Shown piece after piece: positions 7,762-18,273 of a stretch of DNA of 64,000 nt (the first letter of the stretch is position 1; each line of letters begins with the position of its first letter). Both the position numbers and the translations under genes were made by a program. Below the pieces are notes generated by a model. That model saw only the letters and a list, made by a program, of their open reading frames with translations. It did not search any database and had not been told where the DNA came from. Source of the stretch: Pseudomonadota bacterium. Lineage in GTDB: Bacteria; Pseudomonadota; Alphaproteobacteria; Caulobacterales; Caulobacteraceae. The stretch is taken from the NCBI GenBank assembly GCA_018241995.1, contig JAFECT010000008.1, forward strand, positions 1-64,000. The letters are read 5' to 3'.

Positions 7762-8598
7762 ATGGCTCTGAAGCAATTCAATCCGACCACGCCGGGCCGC
7801 CGCGGCCTGATCCTGGTCGACAAGTCCGAACTGCACAAAGGCAGGCCGGAAAAGTCTCTCGTCGAAGGCCTGACCAAGTCGGGCGGTCGGGGCGCGGGCG
7901 GCCGTATCGCCGTGCGTTTCCGTGGCGGCGGCGCCAAGCGCCTGTACCGCATCGTCGACTTCAAGCGCCGCAAGTGGGACGTCCCCGCGACCGTCGAGCG
8001 CCTGGAGTACGACCCGAACCGCACCGCCTTCATCGCGCTGCTGGCCTATGAAGACGGCGAGAAGGCCTACATCCTGGCCCCGCAACGCCTGAAGGCCGGC
8101 GACACGGTCATCGCCGGCGAAAAGGTCGACGTGAAGCCCGGCAACGCGATGCCGCTGCGCTCCATGCCGATCGGCACCATCATCCACAATGTGGAGATGA
8201 AGCCGCTGAAGGGGGCCCAGATCGCCCGCTCGGCCGGCGCTTACGCCCAGCTGGTCGGCCGCGACGCCGGCCACGCCCAGGTCCGTCTGGGCTCGGGCGA
8301 GCTGCGCATGGTTCCGGACGGCTGCATGGCCTCGGTCGGCGCGGTGTCGAACCCGGATCACATGAACGAGAACCTCGGCAAGGCCGGGCGCGTCCGTCAC
8401 ATGGGCTTCCGTCCGCACGTGCGCGGCGTGGCCATGAACCCGGTCGACCACCCGCACGGCGGCGGTGAAGGCAAGACCTCGGGCGGCCGTAACCCGGTCA
8501 CCCCGTGGGGCAAGGACACCAAGGGCCGCAAGACCCGCAAGAACAAGGCGACGGATAAGTTCATCATCCGCTCGCGCCACGTGAAGAAGGCTCGCTAA
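7762..8598 (+). CDS. rplB: 50S ribosomal protein L2
   Basis: The 278-residue sequence carries the L2 hallmarks: the OB-fold and SH3-like core, and the C-terminal [19 protein letters not shown] segment whose histidine lies close to the peptidyl transferase centre, followed by [15 protein letters not shown]. It is of standard length. L2 binds 23S rRNA and is needed for subunit association. It starts 10 nt after rplW. Confidence 0.99.
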   Translation: MALKQFNPTTPGRRGLILVDKSELHKGRPEKSLVEGLTKSGGRGAGGRIAVRFRGGGAKRLYRIVDFKRRKWDVPATVERLEYDPNRTAFIALLAYEDGEKAYILAPQRLKAGDTVIAGEKVDVKPGNAMPLRSMPIGTIIHNVEMKPLKGAQIARSAGAYAQLVGRDAGHAQVRLGSGELRMVPDGCMASVGAVSNPDHMNENLGKAGRVRHMGFRPHVRGVAMNPVDHPHGGGEGKTSGGRNPVTPWGKDTKGRKTRKNKATDKFIIRSRHVKKAR

Positions 8599-8601
8599 GC
8601 C

Positions 8602-8880
8602 ATGACCCGTTCCGTTTGGAAAGGTCCGTTCGTCGACGGTTATCTGCTCAAGAAAGCAGACGCCGTGCAGGCCTCGGGCCGCAAGGACGTGATCAAGACC
8701 TGGTCGCGCCGCTCGACCATCATGCCCCAGTTCGTGGGCCTGACCTTCGGCGTCTACAACGGCATGAAGCACGTGCCGGTGTCGGTGTCCGAAGACATGG
8801 TCGGCATGAAGTTCGGCGAGTTCGCCCCGACCCGGAACTTCCCGGGCCACGCGGCCGACAAGAAGGCCAAGAGGAAGTAG
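8602..8880 (+). CDS. rpsS: 30S ribosomal protein S19
   Basis: A 92-residue S19 starting [18 protein letters not shown], with the conserved [19 protein letters not shown] and [14 protein letters not shown] segments. It pairs with S13 in the 30S head. It follows rplB by 3 nt. Confidence 0.98.
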   Translation: MTRSVWKGPFVDGYLLKKADAVQASGRKDVIKTWSRRSTIMPQFVGLTFGVYNGMKHVPVSVSEDMVGMKFGEFAPTRNFPGHAADKKAKRK

Positions 8881-8882
8881 CC

Positions 8883-9262
8883 ATGGGCAAGTCCTCCAAC
8901 ACCCGTCGCGTCGGCGCGACCGAAGCTCGTGCGAAGGTGGTCAACCTGCGCACCAGCCCCCGCAAGCTGAACCTGGTCGCGGCCTCGATCCGCGGCCTGC
9001 CGGTGCAGCGCGCTCTGAATGAGCTGCAGTTCAGCCCCAAGCGCATCGCTCAGGATGTCCGCAAGGCGCTCTACTCGGCCATCTCGAACGCCGAGAACAA
9101 CCACAACCTCGATATCGACAGCCTGATCGTCGCCGAGGCCTACGTGGGCAAGAACCTGGTCATGAAGCGTTTCGCCGCCCGCGCTCGCGGTCGCGCCTCG
9201 CGGATTGAGAAGCCTTTTTCGGAGATCACCATCGTGGTCCGTGAACTCGGGGAAGCCGCCTG

Positions 9263-9263
<1 letters not shown>
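8883..9263 (+). CDS. rplV: 50S ribosomal protein L22
   Basis: The start at 8883 ([16 protein letters not shown]) is 2 nt after the rpsS stop and gives a 126-residue protein of normal length; the longer in-frame opening from 8616 is a shadow through rpsS. The C-terminal [23 protein letters not shown] segment is the tunnel-lining beta-hairpin of L22, where macrolide resistance changes occur in other bacteria. Confidence 0.97.
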
Positions 9264-10018
<755 letters not shown>

Positions 10019-10023
10019 GGGTC

Positions 10024-10452
10024 ATGCTGCAGCCTAAGAAAACCAAGTACCGGAAGGCCTTCAAGGGCCGCATCCACGGTTCGGCCAAGGGCGGTTTCGC
10101 CCTGAACTTCGGCGCCTACGGCCTGAAGTCGATGGAGCCGGAGCGGGTCACCGCCCGTCAGATCGAAGCCGCTCGTCGGGCCATCACCCGCGAGATGAAG
10201 CGTCAGGGCCGCGTCTGGATTCGGATCTTCCCGGACCTGCCGGTCTCCGACAAGCCGGCCGAAGTGCGTATGGGTAAGGGCAAGGGCGCGGTCGAGTACT
10301 GGGCCGCGCGGGTCCACCCCGGCCGCATCATCTTCGAAATCGACGGCGTGCCCGATGACGTGGCTCGTGAAGCCCTGCGCCTCGGCGCGGCCAAGCTTCC
10401 CGTCAAGACCAAGGTTGTCACCCGGCTCGACGCCGGCGTGGCGGCGGAGTGA
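10024..10452 (+). CDS. rplP: 50S ribosomal protein L16
   Basis: The 142-residue protein begins [19 protein letters not shown] and contains the L16 core ([34 protein letters not shown]). L16 positions the A-site tRNA on the large subunit. It starts 5 nt after rpsC. Confidence 0.98.
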   Translation: MLQPKKTKYRKAFKGRIHGSAKGGFALNFGAYGLKSMEPERVTARQIEAARRAITREMKRQGRVWIRIFPDLPVSDKPAEVRMGKGKGAVEYWAARVHPGRIIFEIDGVPDDVAREALRLGAAKLPVKTKVVTRLDAGVAAE

Positions 10453-10457
10453 TCCAG

Positions 10458-10652
10458 ATGGCCAAGATCGAAACCCTGCGGGGCATGACCCCGGACCAGC
10501 TCCAGGACGAGCTTCTCAAGCTCAAGAAGGAGCAGTTCAACCTGCGCTTCCAGGCGGCCACCGGCCAGGTCGAGAAGACCCACCGCGCCCAGGAAGCCCG
10601 TCGCGACATCGCGCGCATCAAGACGCTCCAGCGTCAACAGCGCCCGGCCTGA
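10458..10652 (+). CDS. rpmC: 50S ribosomal protein L29
   Basis: A 64-residue two-helix L29 ([20 protein letters not shown], then [15 protein letters not shown]). The start at 10458 is preferred over an in-frame GTG at 10449 because GGAG lies 8 nt upstream of the ATG and within the end of rplP. L29 lies next to the tunnel exit near L23. Confidence 0.95.
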   Translation: MAKIETLRGMTPDQLQDELLKLKKEQFNLRFQAATGQVEKTHRAQEARRDIARIKTLQRQQRPA

Positions 10653-10665
10653 GGAAGAGACCCCG

Positions 10666-10920
10666 ATGCCCAAGCGAATTCTCGAAGGCGTGGTCGTCTC
10701 CGACAAGGGTGACAAGACCGTCGTCGTCAAGGTCGAGCGGACCCTGCTGCACCCCGTGCTGAAGAAGACCGTTCGTCTGTCGAAGAAGTACCACGCCCAC
10801 GACGAGGCCAACGCCTACAAGACCGGCGAACAGGCCCGCATCGTCGAGTGCGCCCCCAAGTCCAAGCTGAAGCGCTGGGAAGTCCTGCCCAAGGACTCCG
10901 CCGCCGCTTCGGCCCGTTGA
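10666..10920 (+). CDS. rpsQ: 30S ribosomal protein S17
   Basis: An 84-residue S17 with the OB-fold pattern ([42 protein letters not shown]). It is a primary 16S rRNA binder in the 30S body. It starts 13 nt after rpmC. Confidence 0.97.
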   Translation: MPKRILEGVVVSDKGDKTVVVKVERTLLHPVLKKTVRLSKKYHAHDEANAYKTGEQARIVECAPKSKLKRWEVLPKDSAAASAR

Positions 10921-10938
10921 TCATAAGGATCTGAAGCC

Positions 10939-11307
10939 ATGATCCAGATGCAGACTAACCTGGACGTCGCCGACAATTCGGGCGCGCGCCGGGTCATGTG
11001 CATCAAGGTGTTGGGCGGCGCCAAGCGCCGCTACGCCTCGGTGGGCGACGTCATCGTCGTGTCCGTCAAAGAAGCCATTCCCCGCGGCCGGGTGAAGAAG
11101 GGCGAGGTGCTGCGCGCTATCGTCGTTCGCACGGCCAAGGACATCCAGCGCAAGGACGGTTCGGTGATCCGTTTCGACCGCAGCGCTGCGGTGATCGTCA
11201 ACAAGCAGAACGAGCCCATCGGCACCCGTATCTTCGGCCCGGTTCCGCGCGAGCTTCGCGCCAAGAACCACATGAAGATCATCTCGCTGGCTCCGGAGGT
11301 GATCTGA
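10939..11307 (+). CDS. rplN: 50S ribosomal protein L14
   Basis: The 122-residue sequence starts [18 protein letters not shown] and ends SLAPEVI, an almost invariant L14. It forms bridge contacts to the 30S subunit. By E. coli nomenclature it begins the spc operon, but only 18 nt separate it from rpsQ and no terminator or promoter is visible, so S10 and spc genes seem to be one transcription unit. Confidence 0.98.
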   Translation: MIQMQTNLDVADNSGARRVMCIKVLGGAKRRYASVGDVIVVSVKEAIPRGRVKKGEVLRAIVVRTAKDIQRKDGSVIRFDRSAAVIVNKQNEPIGTRIFGPVPRELRAKNHMKIISLAPEVI

Positions 11308-11624
11308 TGGCCGCGAAGATCAAGAAGGGCGACCGCGTCGTCCTGTTGGCCGGCAAGGACAAGGGCCGTCAAGGCAATGTCACCCGCGTGTTCCCCACTG
11401 AGAACCGCGTGCTGGTCGAAGGCGTGAACATGGTTCAGCGCCACACCCGTCCGTCCCAGACCAACCCTCAGGGCGGCATCGTCAACAAGGAAGCGCCGGT
11501 CCACGTGTCGAACGTGGCCCACGTCGATCCCAAGTCCGGTGAGCCGACCCGCGTCGGTTTCCGCATGGACGGCGACAAGAAGGTGCGTTTCGCCAAGAAG
11601 TCCGGCGAGGTCATCAATGGCTAA
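11307..11624 (+). CDS. rplX: 50S ribosomal protein L24
   Basis: The ATG at 11307 overlaps the rplN stop by one base and yields 105 residues with the KOW motif ([20 protein letters not shown]) at the N-terminus and the usual [12 protein letters not shown] segment. It is an early assembly protein of the 50S subunit. The last 8 bases overlap rplE. Confidence 0.97.
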   Translation: MAAKIKKGDRVVLLAGKDKGRQGNVTRVFPTENRVLVEGVNMVQRHTRPSQTNPQGGIVNKEAPVHVSNVAHVDPKSGEPTRVGFRMDGDKKVRFAKKSGEVING

Positions 11625-12183
11625 ATCCGCTGAAGCCAAGTACGAGCCGCGGCTGAAGACCGTCTATCGCGAGCGCATCCGCGCCGCGATGAAGGAAAAG
11701 TTCGGCTACACTAACGAAATGCGCGTGCCCAAGCTCGACAAGATCGTCGTGAACATGGGTATCGGCGAAGCGGTGGCCGACTCCAAGAAGGTCGCCGCGG
11801 CGATGAAGGACCTGGCCGCCATCACCGGCCAGAAGCCCGCGCCCACCCGCGCCCGTCTGTCGATCGCGACGTTCAAGCTGCGCGAAGGCATGACGATCGG
11901 CGCCAAGGTGACCCTTCGCCACGACCGCATGTACGAGTTCCTGGACCGTCTGATCACCATCGCGTTGCCGCGGGTGAAGGACTTCCGGGGCCTGAACGGC
12001 AACTCCTTCGACGGCCGCGGCAACTACGCCATGGGCCTGAAGGAGCACCTGGTGTTCCCCGAGATCAACTACGACGAGATCGACCAGATCTGGGGCATGG
12101 ACATCGTGGTGGTGACCACCGCCGGCACGAACGAGGAAGCCAAGGCTCTCCTCACCGAATTCCAATTCCCGTTCACGAACTGA
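11617..12183 (+). CDS. rplE: 50S ribosomal protein L5
   Basis: The start at 11617 ([19 protein letters not shown]) overlaps rplX by 8 nt and gives 188 residues, near the family norm; the ORF from 11539 is an extension through rplX. Conserved parts include [11 protein letters not shown] and [20 protein letters not shown]5 binds 5S rRNA. Confidence 0.97.
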   Translation: MAKSAEAKYEPRLKTVYRERIRAAMKEKFGYTNEMRVPKLDKIVVNMGIGEAVADSKKVAAAMKDLAAITGQKPAPTRARLSIATFKLREGMTIGAKVTLRHDRMYEFLDRLITIALPRVKDFRGLNGNSFDGRGNYAMGLKEHLVFPEINYDEIDQIWGMDIVVVTTAGTNEEAKALLTEFQFPFTN

Positions 12184-12205
12184 CGAGCGGGGAAAGAGAA
12201 CCGAA

Positions 12206-12511
12206 ATGGCCAAGAAGAGCGCTGTGAACCGCAACGAGATGGTCCGCCATCTGGTCGCGCAGTACGCCAAGAAGCGCGATGAGCTTAAAGCCATCGCCAA
12301 CGACGAGAAGCTGCCGCTGGAGGAGCGCTTCGAAGCGCGCCTGAAGCTGGCCAAGCTTCCGCGTAACTCGTCGAAGACGCGCATCCGCAACCGGTGCGCC
12401 GTCACCGGTCGTCCGCGCGCCTATTACCGCAAACTCAAAATGTCCCGTATCGCCCTGCGCGACCTCGCGTCGTCAGGCCAGATCCCGGGCATGACCAAGT
12501 CGAGCTGGTGA
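12206..12511 (+). CDS. rpsN: 30S ribosomal protein S14 (zinc-independent type)
   Basis: A 101-residue S14 of the long form. It has the C-terminal signature [20 protein letters not shown] but lacks the paired CxxC motifs of the zinc-binding form, so it does not need zinc. It belongs to the 30S head near S10 and S19. Confidence 0.97.
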   Translation: MAKKSAVNRNEMVRHLVAQYAKKRDELKAIANDEKLPLEERFEARLKLAKLPRNSSKTRIRNRCAVTGRPRAYYRKLKMSRIALRDLASSGQIPGMTKSSW

Positions 12512-12518
12512 CGTCGAA

Positions 12519-12914
12519 ATGGTGAACGATCCCCTCAGCGACCTGATCGCCCGCATCAAGAACGCCGCGACCCGCAAGCGTTCCAAGGTGCTCACCCCGG
12601 CCTCGAAGCTGCGTCAGCGCGTGCTCGACGTTCTTCAGGACGAAGGTTACATCCGCGGCTACCAGCTGCTCGAGACTCCGGGCGAACACCCGCAGTTCGA
12701 GATCGAGCTGAAGTACTTCGACGGCCAGCCGGTGATCGCCGAGATCGCCCGCGTGTCGAAGCCCGGCCGTCGGGTCTATTCGTCCATTCGTGACCTGAAG
12801 CCGATCAAGAACGGCCTCGGGATCTCGATCCTGTCGACGCCGAAGGGCGTCATGTCAGACACCGCCGCACGCGACGCCAACGTCGGCGGCGAAGTGCTCT
12901 GCCGCGTCTATTAA
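12519..12914 (+). CDS. rpsH: 30S ribosomal protein S8
   Basis: The 131-residue protein starts [16 protein letters not shown] and ends with the S8 motif [26 protein letters not shown]8 binds 16S rRNA in the platform; in E. coli it is also the translational repressor of the spc operon. It starts 7 nt after rpsN. Confidence 0.98.
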   Translation: MVNDPLSDLIARIKNAATRKRSKVLTPASKLRQRVLDVLQDEGYIRGYQLLETPGEHPQFEIELKYFDGQPVIAEIARVSKPGRRVYSSIRDLKPIKNGLGISILSTPKGVMSDTAARDANVGGEVLCRVY

Positions 12915-12935
12915 GGCGAGGCGAGGGAAACGAAG

Positions 12936-13469
12936 ATGTCTCGTATCGGCAAGAAACCCATCCCGACGCCTTCAGGCGTCACGATCACGGTCGAAGGCCA
13001 GACTGTCTCGGTGAAGGGCCCCAAGGGGCAGCTTTCCTGGACGGTCGCCGATGAAATCGTGATCGCCCATGAGAACGGGGAATTGACCCTGTCCCCGCGC
13101 GACGATTCCAAGCGCGCGGCGGCGATGTGGGGCCTGTCCCGCTCGCTGGTCGCCAACATGGTGGAAGGCGTGACCAAGGGCTTCGAGGAAACCCTCGAAC
13201 TGGTCGGCGTCGGCTATCGTGCGGCGATGAAGGGCACCGCGCTGCAGCTGCAGCTCGGCTTCTCCCACGACGTGGACGTGGCGGCGCCGCAAGGCATCAC
13301 CTTCGCCGCGCCCAAGCAGACCGAAATCAAGATCAGCGGCATCGACAAGCAGCTGGTCGGCGAAATGGCGGCCCGTATCCGCAAGATCCGTCCGCCCGAA
13401 CCCTACAAGGGCAAGGGCGTGCGCTACGCGGGCGAAAAGGTCCGCCGCAAGGAAGGCAAGAAGAAGTAA
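12936..13469 (+). CDS. rplF: 50S ribosomal protein L6
   Basis: A 177-residue L6 with two duplicated domains and the C-terminal signature [25 protein letters not shown]. The N-terminus [14 protein letters not shown] is typical. It sits near the factor-binding site of the large subunit. Confidence 0.98.
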   Translation: MSRIGKKPIPTPSGVTITVEGQTVSVKGPKGQLSWTVADEIVIAHENGELTLSPRDDSKRAAAMWGLSRSLVANMVEGVTKGFEETLELVGVGYRAAMKGTALQLQLGFSHDVDVAAPQGITFAAPKQTEIKISGIDKQLVGEMAARIRKIRPPEPYKGKGVRYAGEKVRRKEGKKK

Positions 13470-13472
13470 GCC

Positions 13473-13826
13473 ATGGCGCTCTCTCCTCGCGATCTCACCA
13501 AGAAGCGCGCCCAGCGCGTCCGGACCCGCCTCAAGAAGGTGTCCTCCGGTCGCCCGCGCCTGTCGGTCTTCCGCTCGTCGAAGAACATCTACGCCCAGGT
13601 CATCGACGACGTGGCCGGCGTCACCCTGGTCGCCGCTTCGTCGCTGGAAGGCGACAAGAAGCGCGGCTCGGACAAGGACGCCGCCGCCGCCGTGGGCAAG
13701 CTGGTCGCCGAACGCGCCATCGAGAAGGGCGTCAAGGACGTCGTCTTCGATCGTGGCGGTTACATCTATCACGGCCGCGTCAAGGCGCTGGCCGACGCCG
13801 CGCGCGAAGCCGGCCTGAATTTCTAA
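13473..13826 (+). CDS. rplR: 50S ribosomal protein L18
   Basis: The 117-residue product has the L18 features: basic N-terminus, [20 protein letters not shown] and the closing [27 protein letters not shown]18 binds 5S rRNA together with L5 and L25. It follows rplF by 3 nt. Confidence 0.97.
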   Translation: MALSPRDLTKKRAQRVRTRLKKVSSGRPRLSVFRSSKNIYAQVIDDVAGVTLVAASSLEGDKKRGSDKDAAAAVGKLVAERAIEKGVKDVVFDRGGYIYHGRVKALADAAREAGLNF

Positions 13827-13836
13827 GGAAACCGCA

Positions 13837-14424
13837 ATGGCGCGTAGAGACGAACGAGGCGGTCCGGGTCGCGATCGCAACAACGCCGGCGAAGATCGTG
13901 AAAACGAACTCGTCGAGAAGCTGGTGCACATCAACCGCGTCGCCGCCACAGTGAAGGGCGGGCGTCGCTTCAGCTTCGCCGCCCTGATGGTCGTCGGCGA
14001 CCAGAAGGGCCGCGTGGGCTTCGGTCATGGCAAGGCGCGTGAAGTGCCGGAAGCCATCCGCAAGGCCACCGAAGAAGCCAAGAAGACCATGATCCGCGTG
14101 CCGCTGCGCGAAAGCCGCACCCTGCACCATGACGGCAACGGCCGTTGGGGCGCGGGCAAGGTGATGGTCCGCGCGGCGCCTCCGGGCACCGGCGTCATCG
14201 CCGGCGGTCCGATGCGCGCGGTGCTGGAAACCCTGGGCGTGCAGGACGTGGTGGGCAAGTCCACCGGCTCGTCCAACCCCTACAACATGGTGCGCGCCAC
14301 GTTCGAGGCGCTGAAGGTCCAGTCGTCGCCCCGTCAGGTCGCCAACAAGCGCGGCAAGAAGGTCGGCGACATCATCGGCCGCCGCAACGACGGCGCTTCG
14401 GCGCCCGACGCCATCGAAGGCTGA
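13837..14424 (+). CDS. rpsE: 30S ribosomal protein S5
   Basis: At 195 residues this S5 is longer than that of E. coli (167) because of a charged N-terminal extension rich in Arg, Asp and Asn. The core is standard: the double-stranded RNA-binding-like domain ([30 protein letters not shown]) and the S5 C-terminal domain ([22 protein letters not shown]). It acts in decoding accuracy. Confidence 0.98.
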   Translation: MARRDERGGPGRDRNNAGEDRENELVEKLVHINRVAATVKGGRRFSFAALMVVGDQKGRVGFGHGKAREVPEAIRKATEEAKKTMIRVPLRESRTLHHDGNGRWGAGKVMVRAAPPGTGVIAGGPMRAVLETLGVQDVVGKSTGSSNPYNMVRATFEALKVQSSPRQVANKRGKKVGDIIGRRNDGASAPDAIEG

Positions 14425-14435
14425 GGTACGAAACT

Positions 14436-14621
14436 ATGGCCGAGATTGTCATCAAGCAGACCGCCAGCCCGATCCGCCGCAAGAGCGACCAGCGTGCGAC
14501 CCTGATCGGCCTGGGCCTGAACCGGGTGGGCCGCCAGGTCACCCTGAAGGACACGCCGCAGGTGCGCGGCATGATCGCCAAGGTCCACCACATGGTGGCG
14601 GTGGTCGAAGAGAAAGCCTAA
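14436..14621 (+). CDS. rpmD: 50S ribosomal protein L30
   Basis: The start at 14436 gives a 61-residue protein ([40 protein letters not shown]), typical of L30. The longer in-frame ORF from 14145 reads through rpsE. A hairpin with a weak T tract follows directly. Confidence 0.96.
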   Translation: MAEIVIKQTASPIRRKSDQRATLIGLGLNRVGRQVTLKDTPQVRGMIAKVHHMVAVVEEKA

Positions 14622-14629
14622 GACGACCC

Positions 14630-14662
14630 GCCGCCCCGGACCTCCGGGGCGGCTCCCTTTTT
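14630..14662 (+). terminator. Terminator-like hairpin inside the spc gene run
   Basis: The 11-nt arms GCCGCCCCGGA and TCCGGGGCGGC (14630-14640, 14643-14653) form a very GC-rich hairpin followed by TCCCTTTTT. It lies in the 94-nt gap between rpmD and rplO, the first real gap since the start of the operon, and could attenuate transcription into rplO-secY-adk. Confidence 0.55.
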
Positions 14663-14715
14663 GAAAACAGCCGAGTCGGGCCTGCCCCGGCGTTGATCTC
14701 CAAGGAGAGGCTCCA

Positions 14716-15207
14716 ATGACCAAACTGAACGAACTGCGCGACAACGAGGGCGCTACCAAGAAGCGCATGCGCGTCGGCCGTGGCCCGGGCTCGGGCAAGG
14801 GCAAGACCTCGGGTCGCGGCGTGAAGGGCCAGAAGTCCCGTACCGGCGTGTCGCTGCTGGGCTTCGAAGGCGGCCAGATGCCGTTGCACATGCGCATGCC
14901 CAAGCGCGGCTTCAACAATCCGTTCGCCCTGAAGCTGGTCGAAGTGAACCTGTGGCGTCTGCAGAAAGCCATCGAGGCCGGCAAGCTGGACGCCAAGAAG
15001 GCCATCAACGCCGAGGCCCTGATCGGCGCCGGCGTGATCCGCCGCGCCAAGGACGGCGTGCGCCTCCTGGGCCACGGCGAAATCAGCGCCAAGCTCGACC
15101 TGACCGTCTGGTCGGCCACCGCCTCGGCGGTGAAGGCCATCGAAGCGGCCGGCGGCAAGGTGACGCAGCAGCGCCCGGAACCGGCTTCCGAAGAAGCGGC
15201 GGCGTAA
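14716..15207 (+). CDS. rplO: 50S ribosomal protein L15
   Basis: The 163-residue protein starts [20 protein letters not shown] and carries the glycine-rich L15 segment ([21 protein letters not shown]) and [27 protein letters not shown] precedes the ATG. A short hairpin (15208-15224, GAGGGC with GCCCTC) follows the stop, without a T tract. Confidence 0.98.
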   Translation: MTKLNELRDNEGATKKRMRVGRGPGSGKGKTSGRGVKGQKSRTGVSLLGFEGGQMPLHMRMPKRGFNNPFALKLVEVNLWRLQKAIEAGKLDAKKAINAEALIGAGVIRRAKDGVRLLGHGEISAKLDLTVWSATASAVKAIEAAGGKVTQQRPEPASEEAAA

Positions 15208-15333
15208 GAGGGCCTCGCGCCCTCGCTCCGCATCACCTATTTGAGACGCTCACGTCACGGATCGACGCAGCTCTTTACAGAGACGCACGGGTCGCCTTCC
15301 TGTAGGGCCGGTCTAAGTCTCGGGGGTTTTTGA

Positions 15334-16695
15334 ATGGCTTCGGCCGCGGAACAACTCGCCGCAAACATCAACTTCGGCGCCTTCGCCAAGGCGAAGGAGC
15401 TGCACAAGCGCCTGCTTTTCACGGTCGGCGCCCTGATCGTCTATCGGCTCGGGACCTTCATCCCGATCCCGGGCATCAACGCTCCGGCGTACGAGGCGAA
15501 CTTCACCAAGAACGCCGGGAACAACATCTTCGGCATGTTCAACATGTTCTCCGGCGGCGCCGTGCAGCACATGGCGATCTTCGCGCTGAACGTGATGCCC
15601 TACATCTCGGCCTCCATCATCGTGCAGCTGATGGGGACCATCTACGGTCCCTGGGAGAAGCTCCGGAAGGAAGGCGGGGAGGCGGGCCGCAAGCAGCTGA
15701 ACCAGTATACCCGTTACCTGACGGTGATCCTGGCCCTGGCCCAGGCGACCGGCATCGCGCTCAGTCTGCAGAACGGCAGCGCGGCCTATGTCGACCATCC
15801 CGGCCCGCTGTTCGTGCTGACCACGGTCGTGATCCTGACCGGCGGCACCATGTTCCTGATGTGGCTGGGCGAGCAGATCACCAGCCGCGGCGTCGGCAAC
15901 GGCTCCTCGCTGATCATCTTCGCCGGCATCGTCTCGCGCATGCCCGTGACCTTCGGCCAGCTGCTGTCGCAAGGTAAGCAGCAGCAGGTTTCGACGCCCG
16001 CGCTGCTCGGCCTGATCCTGGGCGCGGTGGCCGTGGTGGTGTTCATCGTCTTCATGGAGCGGGCGCAGCGGCGTCTGCTCGTGCAGTATCCCAAGCGCCA
16101 GGTCGGCAACCGCATGTTCGGCGGCGAAAGCTCGTTCATGCCGCTGAAGATCAACACCTCGGGCGTGATCCCGCCGATCTTCGCCTCCAGCCTGTTGATG
16201 CTGCCGGGCACGGCCATGTCTCTGCTGGCCAACCGTAGCGACATGCCGAGCTGGCTGTCCTGGCTGCCGTCGGTGGCCGGTCAGCTGACCCACGGCACGC
16301 CGACCTTCATGGTGATCTACGCCCTGCTGATCATCTTCTTCTGCTTCTTCTACACCTCGGTGGTGTTCAATCCCGAGGACACGGCGGAGAACCTGCGCAA
16401 GTACGGCGGCTTCCTGCCGGGTATCCGGCCGGGCAAGCGCACGGCGGAATACCTCGACTATGTGCTGACCCGCCTGACTGTGATCGGCGCGGCCTATATC
16501 GCCGCGGTCTGTCTGCTGCCGGAAATCCTGGCCTACAACAGCCCGGGGCTGCCGCTGGCGTTCGGGGGCACCTCGATCCTGATCGCGGTCAGCGTCATGA
16601 TGGATACGGTCGCCCAGATCCAGTCGCATCTTCTGGCGCACCAGTACGAAGGTTTGATCAAGAAGGCGAAGCTCAGGGGGAGCCGGGGCCGATGA
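15334..16695 (+). CDS. secY: Protein translocase channel subunit SecY
   Basis: A 453-residue SecY with ten hydrophobic helices. Diagnostic segments are the plug/TM2 region (GAVQHMAIFALNVMPYISASII), the loop motif RGVGNGSSLIIFAGIV, and the cytosolic loop FYTSVVFNPEDTAENLRKYGGFLPGIRPG. It forms the inner-membrane Sec pore with SecE and SecG. It starts 126 nt after rplO and overlaps adk by four bases. Confidence 0.98.
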   Translation: MASAAEQLAANINFGAFAKAKELHKRLLFTVGALIVYRLGTFIPIPGINAPAYEANFTKNAGNNIFGMFNMFSGGAVQHMAIFALNVMPYISASIIVQLMGTIYGPWEKLRKEGGEAGRKQLNQYTRYLTVILALAQATGIALSLQNGSAAYVDHPGPLFVLTTVVILTGGTMFLMWLGEQITSRGVGNGSSLIIFAGIVSRMPVTFGQLLSQGKQQQVSTPALLGLILGAVAVVVFIVFMERAQRRLLVQYPKRQVGNRMFGGESSFMPLKINTSGVIPPIFASSLLMLPGTAMSLLANRSDMPSWLSWLPSVAGQLTHGTPTFMVIYALLIIFFCFFYTSVVFNPEDTAENLRKYGGFLPGIRPGKRTAEYLDYVLTRLTVIGAAYIAAVCLLPEILAYNSPGLPLAFGGTSILIAVSVMMDTVAQIQSHLLAHQYEGLIKKAKLRGSRGR

Positions 16696-17261
16696 ATCTG
16701 ATCCTGTTCGGTCCGCCGGGCTCGGGAAAGGGCACGCAGGCCAAGCTGCTGGTCGAGAAGCGGGGCATGACCCAGCTTTCCACCGGCGACATGCTGCGCG
16801 CCGCCATCGCGGCCGGCACCGAACTGGGCAGGAAGGTCGAGCCGATCATGAAGTCGGGCGGCCTGGTCTCGGACGAGATCGTCATCGCCCTGATCGAGGA
16901 GCGCATGGCCTCGATCTCGGCCGGCGGGGCGATCTTCGACGGCTTCCCGCGCACCCTGGCCCAGGCCGAGGCGCTGGACGCCATGCTGAACCGCCACGGC
17001 ACGCCGATCGACAAGGTGGTCGAGCTGCAGGTTTCCGACGGAGAGCTTCTGGCTCGCGTCACCAAGCGATTCGAACAGGAAGGCCGCCCGGACGACAATC
17101 CGGAGTCCTTCAAGGTGAGGCTCGCCGCCTATCGCGCCCAGACCGCGCCGCTGCTGCCGTACTATCGGGAGCAGGGCAAGCTGAGCGGGGTGGACGGTAT
17201 GGGAACGGTCGCCCAGGTGGCGGCCGACATCGAACAGGCGTTGCAGGCCGTCCCGGCCTGA
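16692..17261 (+). CDS. adk: Adenylate kinase
   Basis: The 189-residue enzyme interconverts ATP + AMP and 2 ADP. The P-loop GPPGSGKGTQ is at residues 7-16, followed by the AMP-binding segment (STGDMLRAA) and FDGFPRTLAQAEAL. The LID is of the short type (RVTKRFEQEGRPDDN), with no zinc cysteines, which explains the length. The ATGA overlap with secY shows co-translation, a common alphaproteobacterial arrangement. A hairpin follows 11 nt after the stop. Confidence 0.97.
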   Translation: MNLILFGPPGSGKGTQAKLLVEKRGMTQLSTGDMLRAAIAAGTELGRKVEPIMKSGGLVSDEIVIALIEERMASISAGGAIFDGFPRTLAQAEALDAMLNRHGTPIDKVVELQVSDGELLARVTKRFEQEGRPDDNPESFKVRLAAYRAQTAPLLPYYREQGKLSGVDGMGTVAQVAADIEQALQAVPA

Positions 17262-17272
17262 AACGTTTCACA

Positions 17273-17290
17273 CGGACGGTTTTCCGTCCG
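17273..17290 (+). terminator. Hairpin after adk
   Basis: CGGACGG-TTTT-CCGTCCG is a perfect 7-bp hairpin just after adk and 10 nt before the next promoter. It lacks a downstream T run, so termination may be partial. Confidence 0.45.
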
Positions 17291-17299
17291 GAAAATCCA

Positions 17300-17327
17300 T
17301 TGACGGAAGCGTTTCGATCCCTATAAC
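17300..17327 (+). promoter_or_regulatory. Sigma-70-type promoter of the alpha operon (rpsM-rpsK-rpoA)
   Basis: TTGACG (17300-17305), a 16-nt spacer and TATAAC (17322-17327) form a good housekeeping promoter about 105 nt ahead of rpsM. It follows the adk hairpin, so S13-S11-RpoA have their own start. Confidence 0.72.
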
Positions 17328-17432
17328 GGGGCGCTTCCGCGAAAGGGCGCGAGCGCGCACGCCGGATCTCGAAGGGAAAATCGAGAGCCGAGCGTCGTTT
17401 TCGCGTCATTACGCGTTCAGGAGACTTTAGAC

Positions 17433-17801
17433 GTGGCCCGTATCGCAGGCGTCAACATCCCGACCAACAAGCGCGTCGAAGTCGCGCTGCAGTACATCCA
17501 TGGCATTGGCGCCAAGCGCGCCAAGGACATCATGGGCAAGGTCGGCATCGACGAAGCTCGTCGCGTGAACCAGCTGACCGACCAGGAAGTGCTGCAGATC
17601 CGCGAGACCATCGACCGTGACTACACCGTGGAGGGCGACCTCCGCCGTGAAGTGGCCGTTAACATCAAGCGCCTGATGGACCTCGCCTGCTACCGCGGCC
17701 TGCGTCACCGCAAGGGCCTGCCGGTCCGCGGCCAGCGCACCCACACCAACGCCCGGACCCGCAAGGGCCCGGCCAAGCCGATCGCCGGCAAGAAGAAGTA
17801 A
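17433..17801 (+). CDS. rpsM: 30S ribosomal protein S13
   Basis: The 122-residue protein begins [20 protein letters not shown], has the helix-hairpin-helix [13 protein letters not shown] and the C-terminal [24 protein letters not shown]13 forms intersubunit bridges from the 30S head. AGGAGA precedes the start. Confidence 0.98.
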   Translation: MARIAGVNIPTNKRVEVALQYIHGIGAKRAKDIMGKVGIDEARRVNQLTDQEVLQIRETIDRDYTVEGDLRREVAVNIKRLMDLACYRGLRHRKGLPVRGQRTHTNARTRKGPAKPIAGKKK

Positions 17802-17813
17802 GGCTCAAGTCTG

Positions 17814-18203
17814 ATGGCCAAGGAACCGGCTCGCGTCAAACGGCGCGAACGCAAGAACATCACCTCGGGCGTGGCGCACGTGAACGCCTCGTTCAACAAC
17901 ACCATGATCACGATCACCGACGCCCAGGGCAATGCGATCTCCTGGTCCTCGGCCGGGGCCATGGGTTTCAAGGGCTCGCGCAAGTCGACCCCTTACGCCG
18001 CCCAGGTGGCCGCCGAAGACGCGGGTCGCAAGGCGATGGAGCACGGCGTCAAGACGCTGGAGGTCAACGTGGCCGGCCCCGGTTCGGGCCGTGAGTCGGC
18101 GCTGCGCGCGCTGCAGTCCGTGGGCTTCACCATCACCACGATCCGTGACGTGACGCCGATCCCGCACAACGGCTGCCGCCCGCCCAAGCGGCGCCGGGTC
18201 TGA
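17814..18203 (+). CDS. rpsK: 30S ribosomal protein S11
   Basis: A 129-residue S11 with [18 protein letters not shown], the [19 protein letters not shown] segment and the invariant end [16 protein letters not shown]. It lies in the platform near the E site. It follows rpsM by 12 nt. Confidence 0.98.
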   Translation: MAKEPARVKRRERKNITSGVAHVNASFNNTMITITDAQGNAISWSSAGAMGFKGSRKSTPYAAQVAAEDAGRKAMEHGVKTLEVNVAGPGSGRESALRALQSVGFTITTIRDVTPIPHNGCRPPKRRRV

Positions 18204-18273
18204 TCGCGCACTGAATTCCTATCTACGCCGGCCGTCTCGACCGCGGCCGGCGAAACCCGTTCGAGGGACGTAA

